Made by a program: the position numbers and the translations under genes. The notes under the pieces were generated by a model. The model saw only the letters and a list, made by a program, of their open reading frames with translations, searched no databases and was not told the DNA's origin. From positions 4,878,481 through 4,942,480 of the forward strand of contig OY282383.1 in the NCBI GenBank assembly GCA_958295855.1: a stretch of DNA of 64,000 nt. Reading direction: 5' to 3'. How positions within the stretch are numbered: position 1 is the first letter of the stretch; every line of letters begins with the position of its first letter. Origin of the DNA: an uncultured Poribacteria bacterium. Lineage in GTDB: Bacteria > Poribacteria > WGA-4E > WGA-3G. Positions 9,398 to 19,800 of the stretch are shown in pieces.

Positions 9398-9495
9398 GCG
9401 AAGCATCCTTTCATGAAAGTCATAACAGGTGTTTTGTTCTTGCGGTAGTTATATTAGAGTCCAGCGTATTATTGCTGGTATCTGTTTTGCTGAGA

Positions 9496-9975
9496 CTAAG
9501 GTATAGGAGGTTTCGGTTTCTGTAGGAATCCGAAACGCTTCCGTTTTTCTGGTTCTCGCTTTGCAGGTGCGTTCGATTTATTTTCTGTAGGGATAGCGAA
9601 CCCGATGAAGTTCCGTTTGCCAAGCTGCTGCATAAACGTAAAGAGCGACGTTTCTGCTTCCTTCCGGGTTAGCTGGTACTGTTTTTGGACTCCCGTGATA
9701 ATCTGCGAAATGGTATGCTTCCCGTCGCACATCTGCCACACATAAGTGCCGATAGAATCCAGCACAATCACCCGTTTATTAGGGAGCATGAAGAGTTTGC
9801 CGGCGAGTTTTAACCAGAGTTTGTCTTTCTGTGGTACAACGAGTGAAGCTTCCCCCTTGTCGTCCACTTCCCACGTTATCAACTGATTTCGCACCGGAAA
9901 CGATTTCATCACCTGGGTGCGGTTCACGTCGGGGCGTTTCTTAAGTTTGAGGGTGTATAGGATTTTGTTGAGCAT
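9496..9975 (-). CDS. PqqD-like peptide chaperone protein
   Basis: 159 residues. The central part, with DSIGTYVWQMCDGKHTISQII and the following helical QKQYQLTRKEAETSLFTFMQ stretch, is the winged-helix RRE fold of the PqqD family. PqqD and its relatives bind precursor peptides of ribosomally made products, but many stand-alone PqqD-like proteins occur beside transport genes with no known peptide. No precursor peptide or radical SAM gene is visible nearby. It is followed by the restriction-modification island and preceded by the unknown gene at 10032 on the same strand. The N-terminal 60 residues and Lys/Arg-rich tail are not diagnostic. Confidence 0.75.
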   Translation of the reverse strand: MLNKILYTLKLKKRPDVNRTQVMKSFPVRNQLITWEVDDKGEASLVVPQKDKLWLKLAGKLFMLPNKRVIVLDSIGTYVWQMCDGKHTISQIITGVQKQYQLTRKEAETSLFTFMQQLGKRNFIGFAIPTENKSNAPAKREPEKRKRFGFLQKPKPPIP

Positions 9976-10031
9976 TTTGTTTCGTTAGAGTTGTTCCGTG
10001 ATTATGCGGCTGGCAGAACGGGTTCTGCGTA

Positions 10032-11099
10032 CTACTTTTCATGGCATTCGATGCTTTGCGCGACCTGCTGTGCGGTAGATTGTGCATCTGCGTAGCCGAT
10101 GGATTGGATGACATAGATTCGGTTGGAATGCTTGCATCGCCAGAGATGAAAGACGAGCGTTGTCCGTTTGGAGAGCTTATCGAGCATCAACACGGGGGTG
10201 AGGGGTACGCCATCGTAGAGTCGTGTCTGTTCTCCAATAAGCGTCAGGCGTTCATCTTCCGAGTCTGTGTGCGAGGTTACCTCAAATCCATAGCCACGAA
10301 TTGCTTTTGCGTATTTGGCGCGAAACCATGCCTCCAGTGGGTTCGGTGCGCCTTTATAGTCACCAAGCAGCACCTCTGCGGGGCCGTACCTTTCAATGCT
10401 GAGTCGTCCTTTGGCCGATGAAGAAAAATCCGTATTTCCGACAGAACCGTTCGTCTTTTGTAGGCGATTCCCTACCTGTTTCGCGAGCCTTATAGCCCCT
10501 TGAAAGCGCATGGGCTTTGCGACAAACGTAAACAGTAGGTAGCCACTGAGCAGCTTCTGACGTTCCAATTTGTAGGCTTTGGGCACACCGAGTTTGAGTC
10601 CATAAGCACTCCACAGCGTCAGCGGTGCATCCCCACGGTCTGCAATAGATTGAAAAATCCGCCCGACTGTGGGCCGCCAATTCTCTTTCAACCGTCCCAT
10701 CACCTGTACGATTGTAATCCGTTTCCCTGCGTGGAAAATCAACCCATTGGCACGGATACTCCCCTTCCAACTAAAGCCGAGCACGGTGCGTCCCTCAAAG
10801 AAATCCTGTTCTTTGATGAGGTTGACATTCCGTCGGAAAGAGAGTTCGGAGCCTTTTTTGTAAGTTTTGCGAATCAGTTTGAAGTATTCGTCAAGCGTTG
10901 CATGGAGGTCTGGTTTTTTGCGTCGGGTATGCGCCCATTTGAGTTCAAGGCGCGGCATGTCAGCGTCGTCAAGGCGAAGGTACCCTGTTTTCTCGTCGCC
11001 GCTGAGTCCGCTGAGTTCCCAGGTTGTCGGGATGTCGAGTTGTATGCCTGCCCAGCCAAATTTTTCGTACTGGTATGAAGATAAAGCGGGTTTGTGCAT
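10032..11099 (-). CDS. Hypothetical protein, 355 residues
   Basis: Not recognised. The protein begins with a Tyr/Trp-rich stretch containing GIQLDIPTTWELSGL, followed by alternating beta-strand-like segments with several basic clusters (HTRRKKPDLH, RLAKQVGNRL). The pattern DIPTTWEL resembles the opening of small beta-sandwich proteins annotated as polyketide cyclase- or PsbP-like, but this is too weak to assign. There is no signal peptide or membrane segment. A GGAAGG/AAGGCGG stretch precedes the ATG. It sits between a DUF6785/OPT-like membrane protein gene and a PqqD-like gene, all on the same strand, so it is probably part of that operon. Confidence 0.7.
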   Translation of the reverse strand: MHKPALSSYQYEKFGWAGIQLDIPTTWELSGLSGDEKTGYLRLDDADMPRLELKWAHTRRKKPDLHATLDEYFKLIRKTYKKGSELSFRRNVNLIKEQDFFEGRTVLGFSWKGSIRANGLIFHAGKRITIVQVMGRLKENWRPTVGRIFQSIADRGDAPLTLWSAYGLKLGVPKAYKLERQKLLSGYLLFTFVAKPMRFQGAIRLAKQVGNRLQKTNGSVGNTDFSSSAKGRLSIERYGPAEVLLGDYKGAPNPLEAWFRAKYAKAIRGYGFEVTSHTDSEDERLTLIGEQTRLYDGVPLTPVLMLDKLSKRTTLVFHLWRCKHSNRIYVIQSIGYADAQSTAQQVAQSIECHEK

Positions 11100-11170
11100 G
11101 TGTATTCACCGCCTTCCAGCATCGCCTCGTTGGGCAATGCGGGTGCCAAGAAGGCTTATTTTCCCAAGAT

Positions 11171-11262
11171 TTAGCACGTGCTTCGCACGTGCCTAATTTT
11201 TGCGCGTGTCTCCGGCGATTGCCACATGAATAGTTTCCCCGCAAAGCAGGGAAACTATTCAG
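11171..11262. repeat. Two palindromic hairpins between genes
   Basis: The gap between the genes at 10032 and 11329 holds two clear palindromes. One has a 7-bp stem GCACGTG with loop CTTCG (11174-11192) followed by T residues. The second, GTTTCCCCGC..GCAGGGAAAC (about 11231-11258), belongs to the same GC-AAAGC-palindrome family found at 13353, 49470, 49852, 53777 and 60290. They may end or protect transcripts; no gene is seen in this gap. Confidence 0.6.
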
Positions 11263-11328
11263 CGTCTGGCCCTCTATGTGGTTTTCGCGATTACAATTGT
11301 CCAAACTTTAGATTCTTTCAAGAAAAAA

Positions 11329-13317
11329 TTAAAACGGTTTGACAATAACGGCTTTGGAAACGAGTGCAATTGCCACGGTGCCCATGCCGATGAGCCCGAC
11401 TCCGCAAGCGAAGCCTGCGGCAAGCACTGGATTGAACATATACCACCGTCTCATCCCGAACCGCTTAATCATGTAAAACCGTCCAATGATTGCGCCCAAC
11501 AGGCGCGTCACCATGCTCCCCGGGTCGGCACCGAGCCCGCCTATAATCCCGTAGGACCACATGGATGGCAGTTTAAAAACCCAAAGTATTCCGTAGATAG
11601 CGAGGCTTGAGGTGAATCCGGCTGCCACATAATCGCCACGGATGGCTTGGAGCATTTGGCTGTTGCCGTCCCGCAGTGATGTTTTCCATAGGCATTCGTT
11701 TGTGGCGTTAATCGGCCACATCATTTGTGCAAACGGATACTGTGCACTGGGAATCGGTGCGATTTTCCAGATAAAGTGAAGCACCACAATCCCACTCACC
11801 AGCAGAATAGGCATGATGAGCAAGGTACCGGCAAGGTTTGAGGTAAACGTAGTGCCTGTTAATTCCAGCACGCGCCAGCTCTGTGTACCTCGCCCATAAT
11901 CTTCGTCGGGGAGCGGTGCGAACCAGATATCTACTTCTTCGTACCGGCTTAGAATAAAGGTAATCTCGTGCAAGTAGGGGATTTCAAATAAATCTCTGCC
12001 TAAAACACCGAACGTCCGCGCGGTAATATAGGAGTTAATCGGTGTATATAGGAACGCATACCCTAGCAAAAAGCTGATGGGGAAATTCGGTACCATCCAA
12101 TGGATGAGCCAGATGAACCCACCCATGCCGATAAGCCACATGGCACCCATTAACCATATTGGAAAATCGCCACGGTTGGGTGGGGTGGCGAACGAACCGC
12201 GTTCTCCTGCCCTTTTTTTCGACTTTCGGAGTTTAAAGAGCATCGGAATTGAAGCCGCCATGCCGATGATGGCGAAGCTAAAAGATTTTCCCATGTTGCA
12301 ACTCATCCAGAAATCGAGCCCATTGTACAAGCCAACTCCGCGGACATCCAATCCAGGTTTCCACTGGTGGAGAATCTCAAATCGGTACAGGATTTGTGGG
12401 TTCAAGATAAATTGCGATGCCATCGCGGTGACAAACTCTGTCATGATAATCGGGAACGGCATCACAAAGCCGATAAGCATCTGCCCAAAGTCTGTTCGGA
12501 AGGCAAAAACGCCTGTCGGCGCGAACCCTTCAATGCTTTGCGTAAAATCTATCCACGGTATCTTTAGAATCTGAATGGGTTGGCTCATCATCACACCGGT
12601 GAGTGAAGGCACACCGATATAGAGGAATCCCCAGATTAAGCCTGCCATGGAGCCGATAGAGAAGACTCGCCACCGCCATGTTTCCTCTTTACCGGTTGTT
12701 TCTGCAAGCGCGGTCGCGCCCTGCGCACTAATCGGTGCCATCGGGTACGGGAGGCGTTCTAGGTCTGCCGTCAGTCTGAACAAAATATACTGTCCGCTGA
12801 CAAATCGCAACGTACCGAGCAGTTTTCCGGCAAGGTAGACGGCGATAGGGAGGAACCAGTCCGGGTGCAATAGGCTCCGAGTTAGCACCCCGACAGAATC
12901 TCCTGCTGGCACAATCCAAGCGGGAATTTTGTCGGCGATTTCGTAGGAAGCCGCCTGCGGCGTATTGATAAAGTAGGCGTACCAGATAAAGTTCCGGTAC
13001 TGGAGCCCACTTCCGACCGCGGCACCTGTTAACCCGAGGAGCATATAGAGCTCCTGGCGCCGGGCAGTCGTGAAAGAACGCCTCGCCAGTTCCGTGAATA
13101 GAATGACGGCAACCCAAGGTGCTGCGCCAGCACCGGATTCGCCGGAGACATAACTCAGATAGATGGAGCCTGGCATCATTAGCAAGCCAACGAAAAGTGC
13201 ACCGACAAACACCTTGACCGTTAACCCGGATTCAAAGGTGCGGATACCACCTTCAATGTCGTAGCGCTGTGCCCAAGCTTGCCATTCATCTGCTTGTGAT
13301 ACTCTTTCTCTCGCCAA
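11329..13317 (-). CDS. DUF6785/OPT-like multi-pass membrane protein
   Basis: 662 residues with about 14 hydrophobic membrane spans (for example VFVGALFVGLLMMPGSIYL and LFVPILL-like stretches). It belongs to the same broad group as the protein at 46302, related to oligopeptide transporter (OPT) folds and annotated DUF6785/DUF6784; substrate unknown. The longest frame starts at a GTG inside a dispersed palindromic repeat (13380). The TTG at 13317 is preferred because AGGAGA stands 8 bases before it, while no ribosome site precedes the GTG and the 21 extra residues would be repeat-encoded. Upstream is a small membrane protein and the giant FtsX-type gene on the same strand. Confidence 0.85.
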   Translation of the reverse strand: MARERVSQADEWQAWAQRYDIEGGIRTFESGLTVKVFVGALFVGLLMMPGSIYLSYVSGESGAGAAPWVAVILFTELARRSFTTARRQELYMLLGLTGAAVGSGLQYRNFIWYAYFINTPQAASYEIADKIPAWIVPAGDSVGVLTRSLLHPDWFLPIAVYLAGKLLGTLRFVSGQYILFRLTADLERLPYPMAPISAQGATALAETTGKEETWRWRVFSIGSMAGLIWGFLYIGVPSLTGVMMSQPIQILKIPWIDFTQSIEGFAPTGVFAFRTDFGQMLIGFVMPFPIIMTEFVTAMASQFILNPQILYRFEILHQWKPGLDVRGVGLYNGLDFWMSCNMGKSFSFAIIGMAASIPMLFKLRKSKKRAGERGSFATPPNRGDFPIWLMGAMWLIGMGGFIWLIHWMVPNFPISFLLGYAFLYTPINSYITARTFGVLGRDLFEIPYLHEITFILSRYEEVDIWFAPLPDEDYGRGTQSWRVLELTGTTFTSNLAGTLLIMPILLVSGIVVLHFIWKIAPIPSAQYPFAQMMWPINATNECLWKTSLRDGNSQMLQAIRGDYVAAGFTSSLAIYGILWVFKLPSMWSYGIIGGLGADPGSMVTRLLGAIIGRFYMIKRFGMRRWYMFNPVLAAGFACGVGLIGMGTVAIALVSKAVIVKPF

Positions 13318-13352
13318 ATTGAATGTTCTCCTTTTTTTTTGGTCAAGGTAGT

Positions 13353-13380
13353 TGCCCTGCAAAGCAGGGAAACTATTCAC
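13353..13380. repeat. Palindromic dispersed repeat (GC-AAAGC-GC family)
   Basis: The sequence GCCCTGCAAAGCAGGGAAACTATTC lacks only its left arm compared with the copy at 11231. It lies just upstream of the DUF6785 gene and extends that gene's frame artificially. Confidence 0.6.
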
Positions 13381-13469
13381 TCGGTTTTCTGATTGAAGTT
13401 AACGGCTGTGATTTTGTACTTAAAAAAACTGCCACAACGTGTCTGAACTGACAACTTCCATCCGCCAAA

Positions 13470-13525
13470 GGGCAGGCACAAGGCACTGCCCCTACAAGGG
13501 CAGGCACAAGGCACTGCCCCTACAA
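13470..13525. repeat. Two exact tandem copies of a 28-bp dispersed repeat
   Basis: A 28-bp unit beginning GGGCAGGCACAAGGCACTGC and ending CCCTACAA occurs twice, back to back (13470-13497, 13498-13525). The same unit or its reverse appears at 39436 (inside a gene), 58069, 60072 and 60191, with variants at 48530, 48594 and 52709. It is partly palindromic (GGCAG..CTGCC). Confidence 0.85.
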
Positions 13526-13532
13526 CTGAAAA

Positions 13533-13739
13533 CTATTCGTCGCCTGACTCTTCTGTGCCGTCTGACTCTCCTGTGCCGTCGGTGTCTCGTAGCTCTTCCC
13601 AGAAATGTGCACAGAAGATGCCGACTGTCAACACAAGAGCTGAGAACATCTGCCACTGCCAACGGGCTTCAAGGACGATAATGCTGAACAGCCATAAGAC
13701 TGTGCCAATAATAATGATCAGGCTTGCTAATTTTTCCAC
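13533..13739 (-). CDS. Small two-span membrane protein
   Basis: 68 residues: two hydrophobic segments (SLIIIIGTVLWLFSIIVL and MFSALVLTVGIFCAHF) separated by a short EARWQWQ loop, and a strongly acidic tail rich in Asp, Glu, Gly and Thr. The start codon is GTG, supported by AGGAGA seven bases upstream. It lies between the giant permease gene and the DUF6785/OPT-like gene on the same strand and is probably an accessory membrane subunit of one of them. No family recognised. Confidence 0.75.
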   Translation of the reverse strand: MEKLASLIIIIGTVLWLFSIIVLEARWQWQMFSALVLTVGIFCAHFWEELRDTDGTGESDGTEESGDE

Positions 13740-13812
13740 GCTATATTCTCCTATAGGGATGGAAGAATGGAAGGCTTCTTAGCCGTTCCCCTACTCTTCC
13801 AAACTTCTTGTA

Positions 13813-13833
13813 GGGGTTGGGTTACCCAACCCC
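13813..13833. terminator. Perfect palindrome GGGGTTGGGT/ACCCAACCCC
   Basis: A perfect 10-bp inverted repeat with a one-base centre lies 12 bases beyond the stop of the giant gene. It may act as a transcript end or processing barrier; there is no T-tract on the minus strand, so an intrinsic terminator is not proven. It overlaps a variant of the GTAGGGG dispersed repeat family. Confidence 0.45.
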
Positions 13834-13845
13834 ATACGCAGGCGT

Positions 13846-16800
13846 TTAGTCTGCCGGTGTCAGTACTGCATCCATCGGTGTGTCTGTGCCTTCTGTTCTA
13901 CCGCGTTCATGGAACTCTGCACGGATATCCACACTGAACGTCCGCCAAATCAAGAGTTGTTTCCGCAAGAGATTGAGGAACCGGCGGTTCACCCGCTTCC
14001 ATGATGCAATTTCGCCACTTTCACGATGCACATCCAACGTAATTTTGTACAGATCCTCCTCTTCACCCCCGACAGGGGAGGTGACGAACTGAATGGATTG
14101 ACTGACTCCCAAGTCATAGGGAGCTAACCAGACCATCATGCCAATCTGATAGGAATCTTCTTCCGCTTCGCTGAACGCGACCTGGTCGGTGTAGAAATCA
14201 CTGGCGGATTCGTCTGCATGTGCCTCAAAGTAGTCTCGCATAAAGACATTCAAGCCGAGGGCTTCTTCGGAAAGCACGGTAAATGGCAGATTGAAGTGCC
14301 ACACGTCGCCTTCCGGCTCAGGGAGTTTCCATTTCCGTTCAATATCTGGCACCGCCATTCGTGACGCTTTGATCGCAGGGTACATCGTGGAAAGCAATAC
14401 CACAACCATCACGATAATCGTTGCCACAACAGTGGACATTGAGGAGTAGTTGAGCGTCAAGCCGGCGAGCCAGCCGAAGTGCACAAGCGTTGTTGCAATT
14501 GCTTGCCCCATGAGATACCCGAGGACGGCACCTACGATGGCGTACACACACGCTTCTGCAAGGAACAGGAACGCGATATGCACAGGGGCTAACCCGACCG
14601 AACTATAAATGCTGATTTCTCGTACCCGTTCGTAAACCGCTCCCAACATTGTGTTCAGCACAATGAGCGCAGCGATAAGGATTGGCACAAAGAGATTGCC
14701 CATGCCGCTAAAACTCGTCATCCCGATACTGCTGTAGAGGTACGTATCTTTATCGCGGCCGACAAAGAAGTCGAGCGCGATGCGGTTCATGAGCGGTGCC
14801 ATAATCAGGTCTAACTTATCGATGGCACCTAACAGCTTCGGGTCAGTCGCCTGGGGTGCCATATTCACCGCCACGCTCCGTAGCGTCCCACCTTGGTTCA
14901 TGACCACTTGGTATGGCAGAATGGCTACGCTGTCTGGCGTGAGGTGGAGGTACTTCTGTAGTTCGCCTTCAAGCGTCTCATCCCCGGTAGCACCACGACT
15001 GCGTTGCTGTTGCATCAATTGATAATCCACCGGTGTGAGCTCTTCGCCGTCGTTATCTGTCAAGTCCTTGAAACCGATGCCCAAAACGCCAACCACGGTG
15101 AAGTCCGCGCCGTAAACAGAGACGGTTGCCTTGCCCATATCACTTTCCGTGATTTTCAACAGTTCTGCCATCCCTTTGGGGAGCACAATGCAGTAGGGCC
15201 ACTCCGTTGGCCAGTTTTCCGAATCTGCTGGGTTGAACCACTTTCCGTACTGGAGGTACCGATTGATACCACTTACTGCGGGTTCTACTTCGTTCATCCC
15301 GACTAGCATATTCGCCGCAAACGTTAATGGCTCGCCGGTAAGTGGATGTGTTGGTGGCGACGTATCCAGAGCGTTTGACGTACGCGTCAACTGTACAAAC
15401 GACTGATCGCCTGTGCCGGAGGATTGGTACCATGCACGTGGTGCTACAGCGTTCCGGACAGTCACAACATCAAGGGTGTCAACTTGTTCAATGAACCCCC
15501 CTTGTTCCAAGGTGGCGATGGCTTCTGATGTATTTATCGGCGGTTGCCCCTGCTTGACGAGCATCTCATTTTTCCGTTCCAAAAGCCGCTCCAACGCTGT
15601 CAGCGTGATTTGCGTCTTCTGCATATCATTCAGCACGGACGTAAGCACCGGCTCTTCAAGCGGGCGCCAGTACTGATCTCGAATGAGAAGCCCTGTGTAC
15701 CGCGGCGTTACCTGCGGGAGGCTCGTTCGATTCGGATGCATAAACGTGCGTACGGACGTAAATGAGATAACTGTAAATGTCAGAATTACCAACGTGCAAC
15801 AGGTTAGAATAGTGCGCCCCTTCCGTTTCCGCATGTTGGAAATCCCCAAACTAAAGGCGGCGGCACTGGCACTCAACCTGCCTACGTCCGCCTTGTAAAC
15901 CTTGCTTCCCTCTTGCCGGATCTTTTCCAATTGTTCTTCAAATTTTCGCACAATAATGCTGATGACAATCACCGTCAACGCGAGTACGACGAAAGAAATC
16001 AGAATGATCACCGGTGTCGTGGTAATCTGAAACGCGGGGTGTACCTGACTCAAAAAGAAGAATACCAGCAAAAAGATGGCAAACGAACCTAAAATCTGCT
16101 TATGAATGTTGGGGAATCCGAACAGCAGCCGCTCCATAAAGTAAGCAAACGGCATCAACAGTGCGAGATAAAACATCACCCCGTTGACGACATCGTTGCC
16201 CGTTTGTTTCACATCGGGGTAGGCACGCGATTCATAACCCCATGCTGCCCGTGCGAGTTTGAGTGCTTGTTGATAGTCGCGTCTAAAGAGTTCCGTCTCG
16301 GCGCGTGCGAGGTATTCATTCGCAAATTGATGTAGCTTGTCGAGCCGGTCGCTTGAGATACCGAACCGCTTGTACAGGCGCGAGCGGTTTTCATCGAGCC
16401 ACCACATATCCCGTACGACGACGTAAGGTGTGAGGCGAATCTGTCCGTTTTCCCGCACAACAAACCCTTCGCCGGTGTACAGCGTTGGGTTCTTCATCCC
16501 ACTCTTTGTCGCTTTAATCAGCAACAGCCGTTTTCCTATCTGCCCGTAAGCCATCCCCACCTTAATACGGGTTTGCGGTTCACTGTAAACGAGCGCGAGT
16601 GGCTCGGCTGCGGAGACACCTTCTTGTTGCCACGGTTTGGACATACCGAACTTTTCAGGCGGGCTATCTGTGAGGGCATTGTAAACCTCAAGTTCCCGCA
16701 ACGTGCGCAGGTACCGCTGATCTACCAAATCATAGATAGTCGTTGAAACACAGGGAAATGTCACGACGCGACAGCCGCGTCTACGGGTATTAATCGGTAT

Positions 16801-19800
16801 TTTATTGGGTAGCAGTTTCGCTCCATAATCCCCTAAATCCGGTGCGTAGACGATGTCCCCAGAATCCGGGTCGAGAATATAGGCTTCAACCTCTTGGGCA
16901 CCTTGAAGTCGGCGTGTCGCTCTGCCCTCCATTGCTAGCCCGGCGACTTCAAAATTTCCCTTGTTATCGCCCATCACGAACAGATCGCCGCGCACGCCCA
17001 TCATCGTTTTGTGTTTCCTGCGGAGCGTCAAGATGGGGTAGGGGACCGGTTTATTTGGCAGTGCTGATTCCCGTGCATCGAACTCCACCACATCCCCGAA
17101 CAAGTTACAGTAGAAATTTCCCACACGTGCGGCTGTGGGCATCTCTGGGTCGCGGAGTGCTTGAATGAGTAGTGATGCCAACGTCTGTGCTTGCTGATGG
17201 AGGTTGCCGCCGTGACGCAAATCGACGCGTTCAATCCGGTCCAGCGGTGTATCGGTTAACACGCGGGCATCCTCAATCGTTGCAAAGGCGATGCCTGTTT
17301 TCCCGACGAGCGTTGCTACCTCACTGTCAAACGCGATCTTCCCGGGAATGTAAGTTTTCCACGTTTTGCCCCCGCTTGCACTTATTGCGTTGACGAAATT
17401 CGATTCTCCGCCGAGGCCTGCGATGGAAATCAGCGTTTTGATGTCCTCAATTTCTTCATCAGAGAACGTATCCGGATCTTCGTGTCGGAGCCGCAGCATT
17501 GCATCCAACTGCTCGCGCGTACGGATATTATTCTTTCTATTTTTTTTCGCTGTTCGCACATCGTTTCGGATAAACCGCTCCACCTCTTTCCGGATGTAGT
17601 CCATATCCTTGAGCATATCCTCCGACGGTTCGCCCCGATTGCGCCACTGCTCGAACTGCATCTTCATCAGGCGGCTCACCCCACTGAGCCCAGTCAGTTT
17701 GTTGTAGTGGGAGCTCAGCAAGGTTTCAAGCGTTTTCCCTTCCAGTGCTGCCTTGTCTGAAATTCCGTTCGCTACCGTCCACTGGCGTGCCATGACTGCC
17801 TGTCGAATCTGGTCGTCTGTCCACTGCCAGAGTTTCCGGACCCGCACGCCGAAATCTGCATCGGCGGCATAACCCGCCAGTTTATTTCCGATGCTTGCGA
17901 ACTCGCGGCGCAGCACAAACTCGGGTTGCTGATCGTAGAACCAGCCCTTGTTGAACACACCAAACTGATTAGATTGTGATGAGAGATCGATGCTAATGTA
18001 GAGCGACGTATAGTAACGGTTGAATAGATCTTGTAGCGCGACCGCCGCCTCAATCTGTGCGAGTTTACGGTTATACTCGTCTGCATCAATACGCATCATC
18101 TTTTCAATGCGGTTCTGGATGTTACGGAAGCGTGCGTTCCGGAGCGTTAGCATGTTATCCCGTAGCAGGCCTTTCGTCTCCTCATCAAGATCTGTCTCCA
18201 AAGAGGGCAGCCGTTCAAAGAGGTTGTCCAGTGCCACGAGATCTGTCTTTGCGCGTCGTGTCACAACAAGGGAAATTTCTGTTTCCGTAATGTGCGCTGC
18301 GATGAGCGAACGTAATTCCCGTGCCTGCTCCACTTCATCGTTTGACAGGTAGTTTTTCAAAATCAGGCGTTCTTCTTCCAAGTATTCCCGTCCCAACGTT
18401 GTATGTTTGGCAAGCAGGTTCTGGATGCGTGTGCGTTCCAAACGCGCATTCCGAAGTCCGATTTCAAAGATGCTCTGTTTGTCTTTGAGCAGGTCGGCAA
18501 TTAAGATAGCAGAGTCGGTGGTATCCTCAGATTCGGTTAGCCGTTGCCGGAGTTGTGTATTGATACTATTCAGCCGTTCCAACGCGGCTTCCGACAGGTA
18601 CTTGCCGCCGTAGATGAGGGTGTCTGTGTCTTGCTCTATCGGCCGCTCCTTTAAATTCCGAATGCTTTTCTTGATTTCACTCTCAATGGGCCGGCTGTCT
18701 CTGATTTGTCTTAGCACCTTTTCCAATAAACGGGTTTCTTGCTGAATTGCCACTTCCCGTGAGTCGGTCGCGCTTTCAAGTATCTTCCGCGCGGCTTTCG
18801 CCCGGTTCAGCCCGTGCAAATCGAGGTGCCGGTCCATTATCTTTTCTGGTGTCCACATTAACGCAAATTTCCGCGAGTCGCTCATCTCCCAATTTGCAAG
18901 CGTTGCATTCAGCATCTCAATGTCTGCCCGCAACGTTTCCGGGAGATCTTCGGGTATCGGGATTTCCCAATTCAAACCTCGTTTTACGGGGAGGAGGTAT
19001 GCGGTACTTGGATGCGTGCCATATTGTTTTGTTTTCTCGCCTTTAGGTGCATCGGGAGCAAGTGTACGAACCAACTTATCTACTGCCCATGTATCGAGCC
19101 TCGCGATTGGCAGCGCGTGCTTCTCAATCAAGTCGCGTTGTGCGGCTCTGCTTGTGTCTAGTGCGACTGCGCGAACGGCAGCTAACCGTTGCACAATGTC
19201 TCTGAGGAAGTGCGTTGTTTGCAAGGATTCCTTCTTGGAACGCGCCAAATTTGCCAACAACCGGCTCTTTTCCTCGCCTGTAAACCCCTGCTTTTCCCGC
19301 TTTCTATTTCTGTCTGCCTGCTTCTTCTGCCGTTCTGAGAAGTCGCGTTGTTCATTGTTTAGCGAATCAATCTGCGACCGCGTTTCTGCCAAACCGTCCA
19401 GTGTTGTTGCAAGTGATTCTAAATCTGACTTGACTGTGTGAATGCCATAGAAAAAATCCGCGGGCAGATCTACGAGGACGCTTCTGTCAATTGAAAGCAG
19501 GAGCCTTCTGCCTAATTCCTCAAACTCCATAATATCTGTAGACAAGCCTCGGCGGAGGCCGTGCATCGTCGGGGTTCCGGGTGAGTCTGTGGCGGAGCCC
19601 ACAATATCTTGCCCAATCCCCTCCATAAATGCGCGCATCCCGGTGAGCCCTTGGAAATGTGCATCCACAGCGACAAATAGGACAGAGCGGCCGGGGCGAT
19701 ATTCAGGCTGGCTAAACAGCCGCGCCAGCTCTATGAGGGCAGCGATTCCACACGTTGGATCTGCCCCCGGTGCTATTGCTGGCACAACGGACATTGAATC

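Noticed and set aside
9420..9495. tRNA or small RNA gene in gaps of the window
   Set aside because: No cloverleaf or conserved TPsiC-type sequence was found in this or the other gaps by eye; a covariance search would be needed for a firm answer.
13318..13380. GTG start of the DUF6785 gene at 13380
   Set aside because: It is within a dispersed palindrome without a ribosome site; the TTG at 13317 has AGGAGA at the right distance.
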